From Clostridia bacterium (GTDB lineage: Bacteria; Bacillota; Clostridia; TANB77; CAG-508): DNA of 64,000 bases. Each line of letters begins with the position of its first letter. Positions within the stretch are counted from its first letter, which is position 1. Under the pieces are notes generated by a model that saw nothing but the letters and a program-made list of their open reading frames with translations, did no database searches and had not been told where the DNA came from. Below are positions 63,590 through 64,000 of this stretch, piece by piece. Location: the NCBI GenBank assembly GCA_017510525.1, contig JAFWNC010000012.1, forward strand, positions 1-64,000, in the 5' to 3' direction. The translations under genes and the position numbers were made by a program.

Positions 63590-64000
63590 TTATGTGAGAG
63601 TCATTAAAAGGAGCAAGTGGCCTGATGAAGAAAAAATAAAAGCAGGAATAGATATAAATAATCTTCAAGCAAGAACGATTGTACAAGAGATGTCAATGAA
63701 GGGAGAAGAAAGCAGTTTATCAATATGGAAATTAAACAATGAAAAAGACATTGCACTTGCATTAGTAAGCACAAACAAACGAAATCTTGAAAAAATTACT
63801 ATATTAAAAATTGAAGAAAATTTATTGACTGAAAATGGTTTAAACATTAGTCAAGAAAATGGTTGTTCTGTTGTTGAAGAACTTAATACTTGCCATTACG
63901 ATATAATAAATATGAATTATAAGAATTTAGGAGATTTTGCAAAAGTTATTATTAAATCCCTAGAAAATGAAGAAAATGTAAAAACAATTTCAAAAAAAAA
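63582..64000 (+). CDS. Unknown island protein, third of three, partial
   Basis: ATG 63582 opens a frame that runs 139 codons to the window end without stop. The protein starts MCSYVRVIKRSKWPDEEKIK and appears alpha/beta, with no signal or known motif. The 8-base overlap with the upstream gene indicates translational coupling. Function unknown. Confidence 0.55.
   Translation, partial: MCSYVRVIKRSKWPDEEKIKAGIDINNLQARTIVQEMSMKGEESSLSIWKLNNEKDIALALVSTNKRNLEKITILKIEENLLTENGLNISQENGCSVVEELNTCHYDIINMNYKNLGDFAKVIIKSLENEENVKTISKK

Overview
The window is very AT-rich. It carries a sigma-G gene, a SpoIVFA/SpoIVFB pair, a YlmC/YmxH-type protein and an AddB helicase-nuclease, so it comes from a spore-forming lineage of Firmicutes, most likely an uncultured gut Clostridia. 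I cannot name a genus from sequence alone. Most genes have strong AGGAGG-like ribosome binding sites. Intergenic gaps are crowded with small palindromic repeats of at least four families.

Bases 1-35,600 are an accessory surface/biofilm region. Two giant genes (3,309 and 5,188 codons) encode prepilin-like proteins: a class III-type N-terminal helix without Glu+5, then thousands of residues of Ig-like, GLUG, LamG, InlB B-repeat and beta-helix domains, ending in lectin/FGE-like domains. Both share the same promoter layout. Between and around them lie a frameshifted hicA with an intact hicB, a decayed M14 peptidoglycan peptidase, two copies of an Rpn-type nuclease element (one frameshifted) placed as direct repeats around the second giant gene, and two ORF6N/KilA-N regulators driven by duplicated promoter blocks. 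A TasA/camelysin-like protein, a SipW-type signal peptidase, a membrane protein and a second TasA-like protein close the region. Together they suggest a matrix and adhesion locus with scope for rearrangement.

Bases 35,650-40,590 hold an MMPL/RND exporter and a secreted heptad-repeat partner, divergent from a TetR repressor. A TTGAC-N5-GTCAA-type operator overlaps the -35 box of each promoter.

Bases 40,700-55,150 are core chromosome: tRNA-Lys(CTT), rsmA, dapF, sigG, a large structured palindrome, ylmC, spoIVFA, spoIVFB (broken by one base), rnc, an Elp3-like radical SAM gene, a YitT transporter, an OGG1-type glycosylase, addB, DUF3795 and YgjV-like genes and a histidine phosphatase.

Bases 55,200-62,050 are a loose set of single genes: GNAT, Nudix, flavodoxin, a coiled-coil/RpoA-CTD-like protein, small secreted and membrane proteins, an APH-like kinase, a CPBP protein and an XRE-zinc-ribbon regulator. 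They are mixed with gene remnants. At 62,073-62,117 the 3' part of an initiator tRNA-fMet, followed by a terminator and tandem GTGGCGAAA repeats, marks an attachment site. The last three overlapping unknown genes, the third cut by the window end, probably belong to an integrated element.
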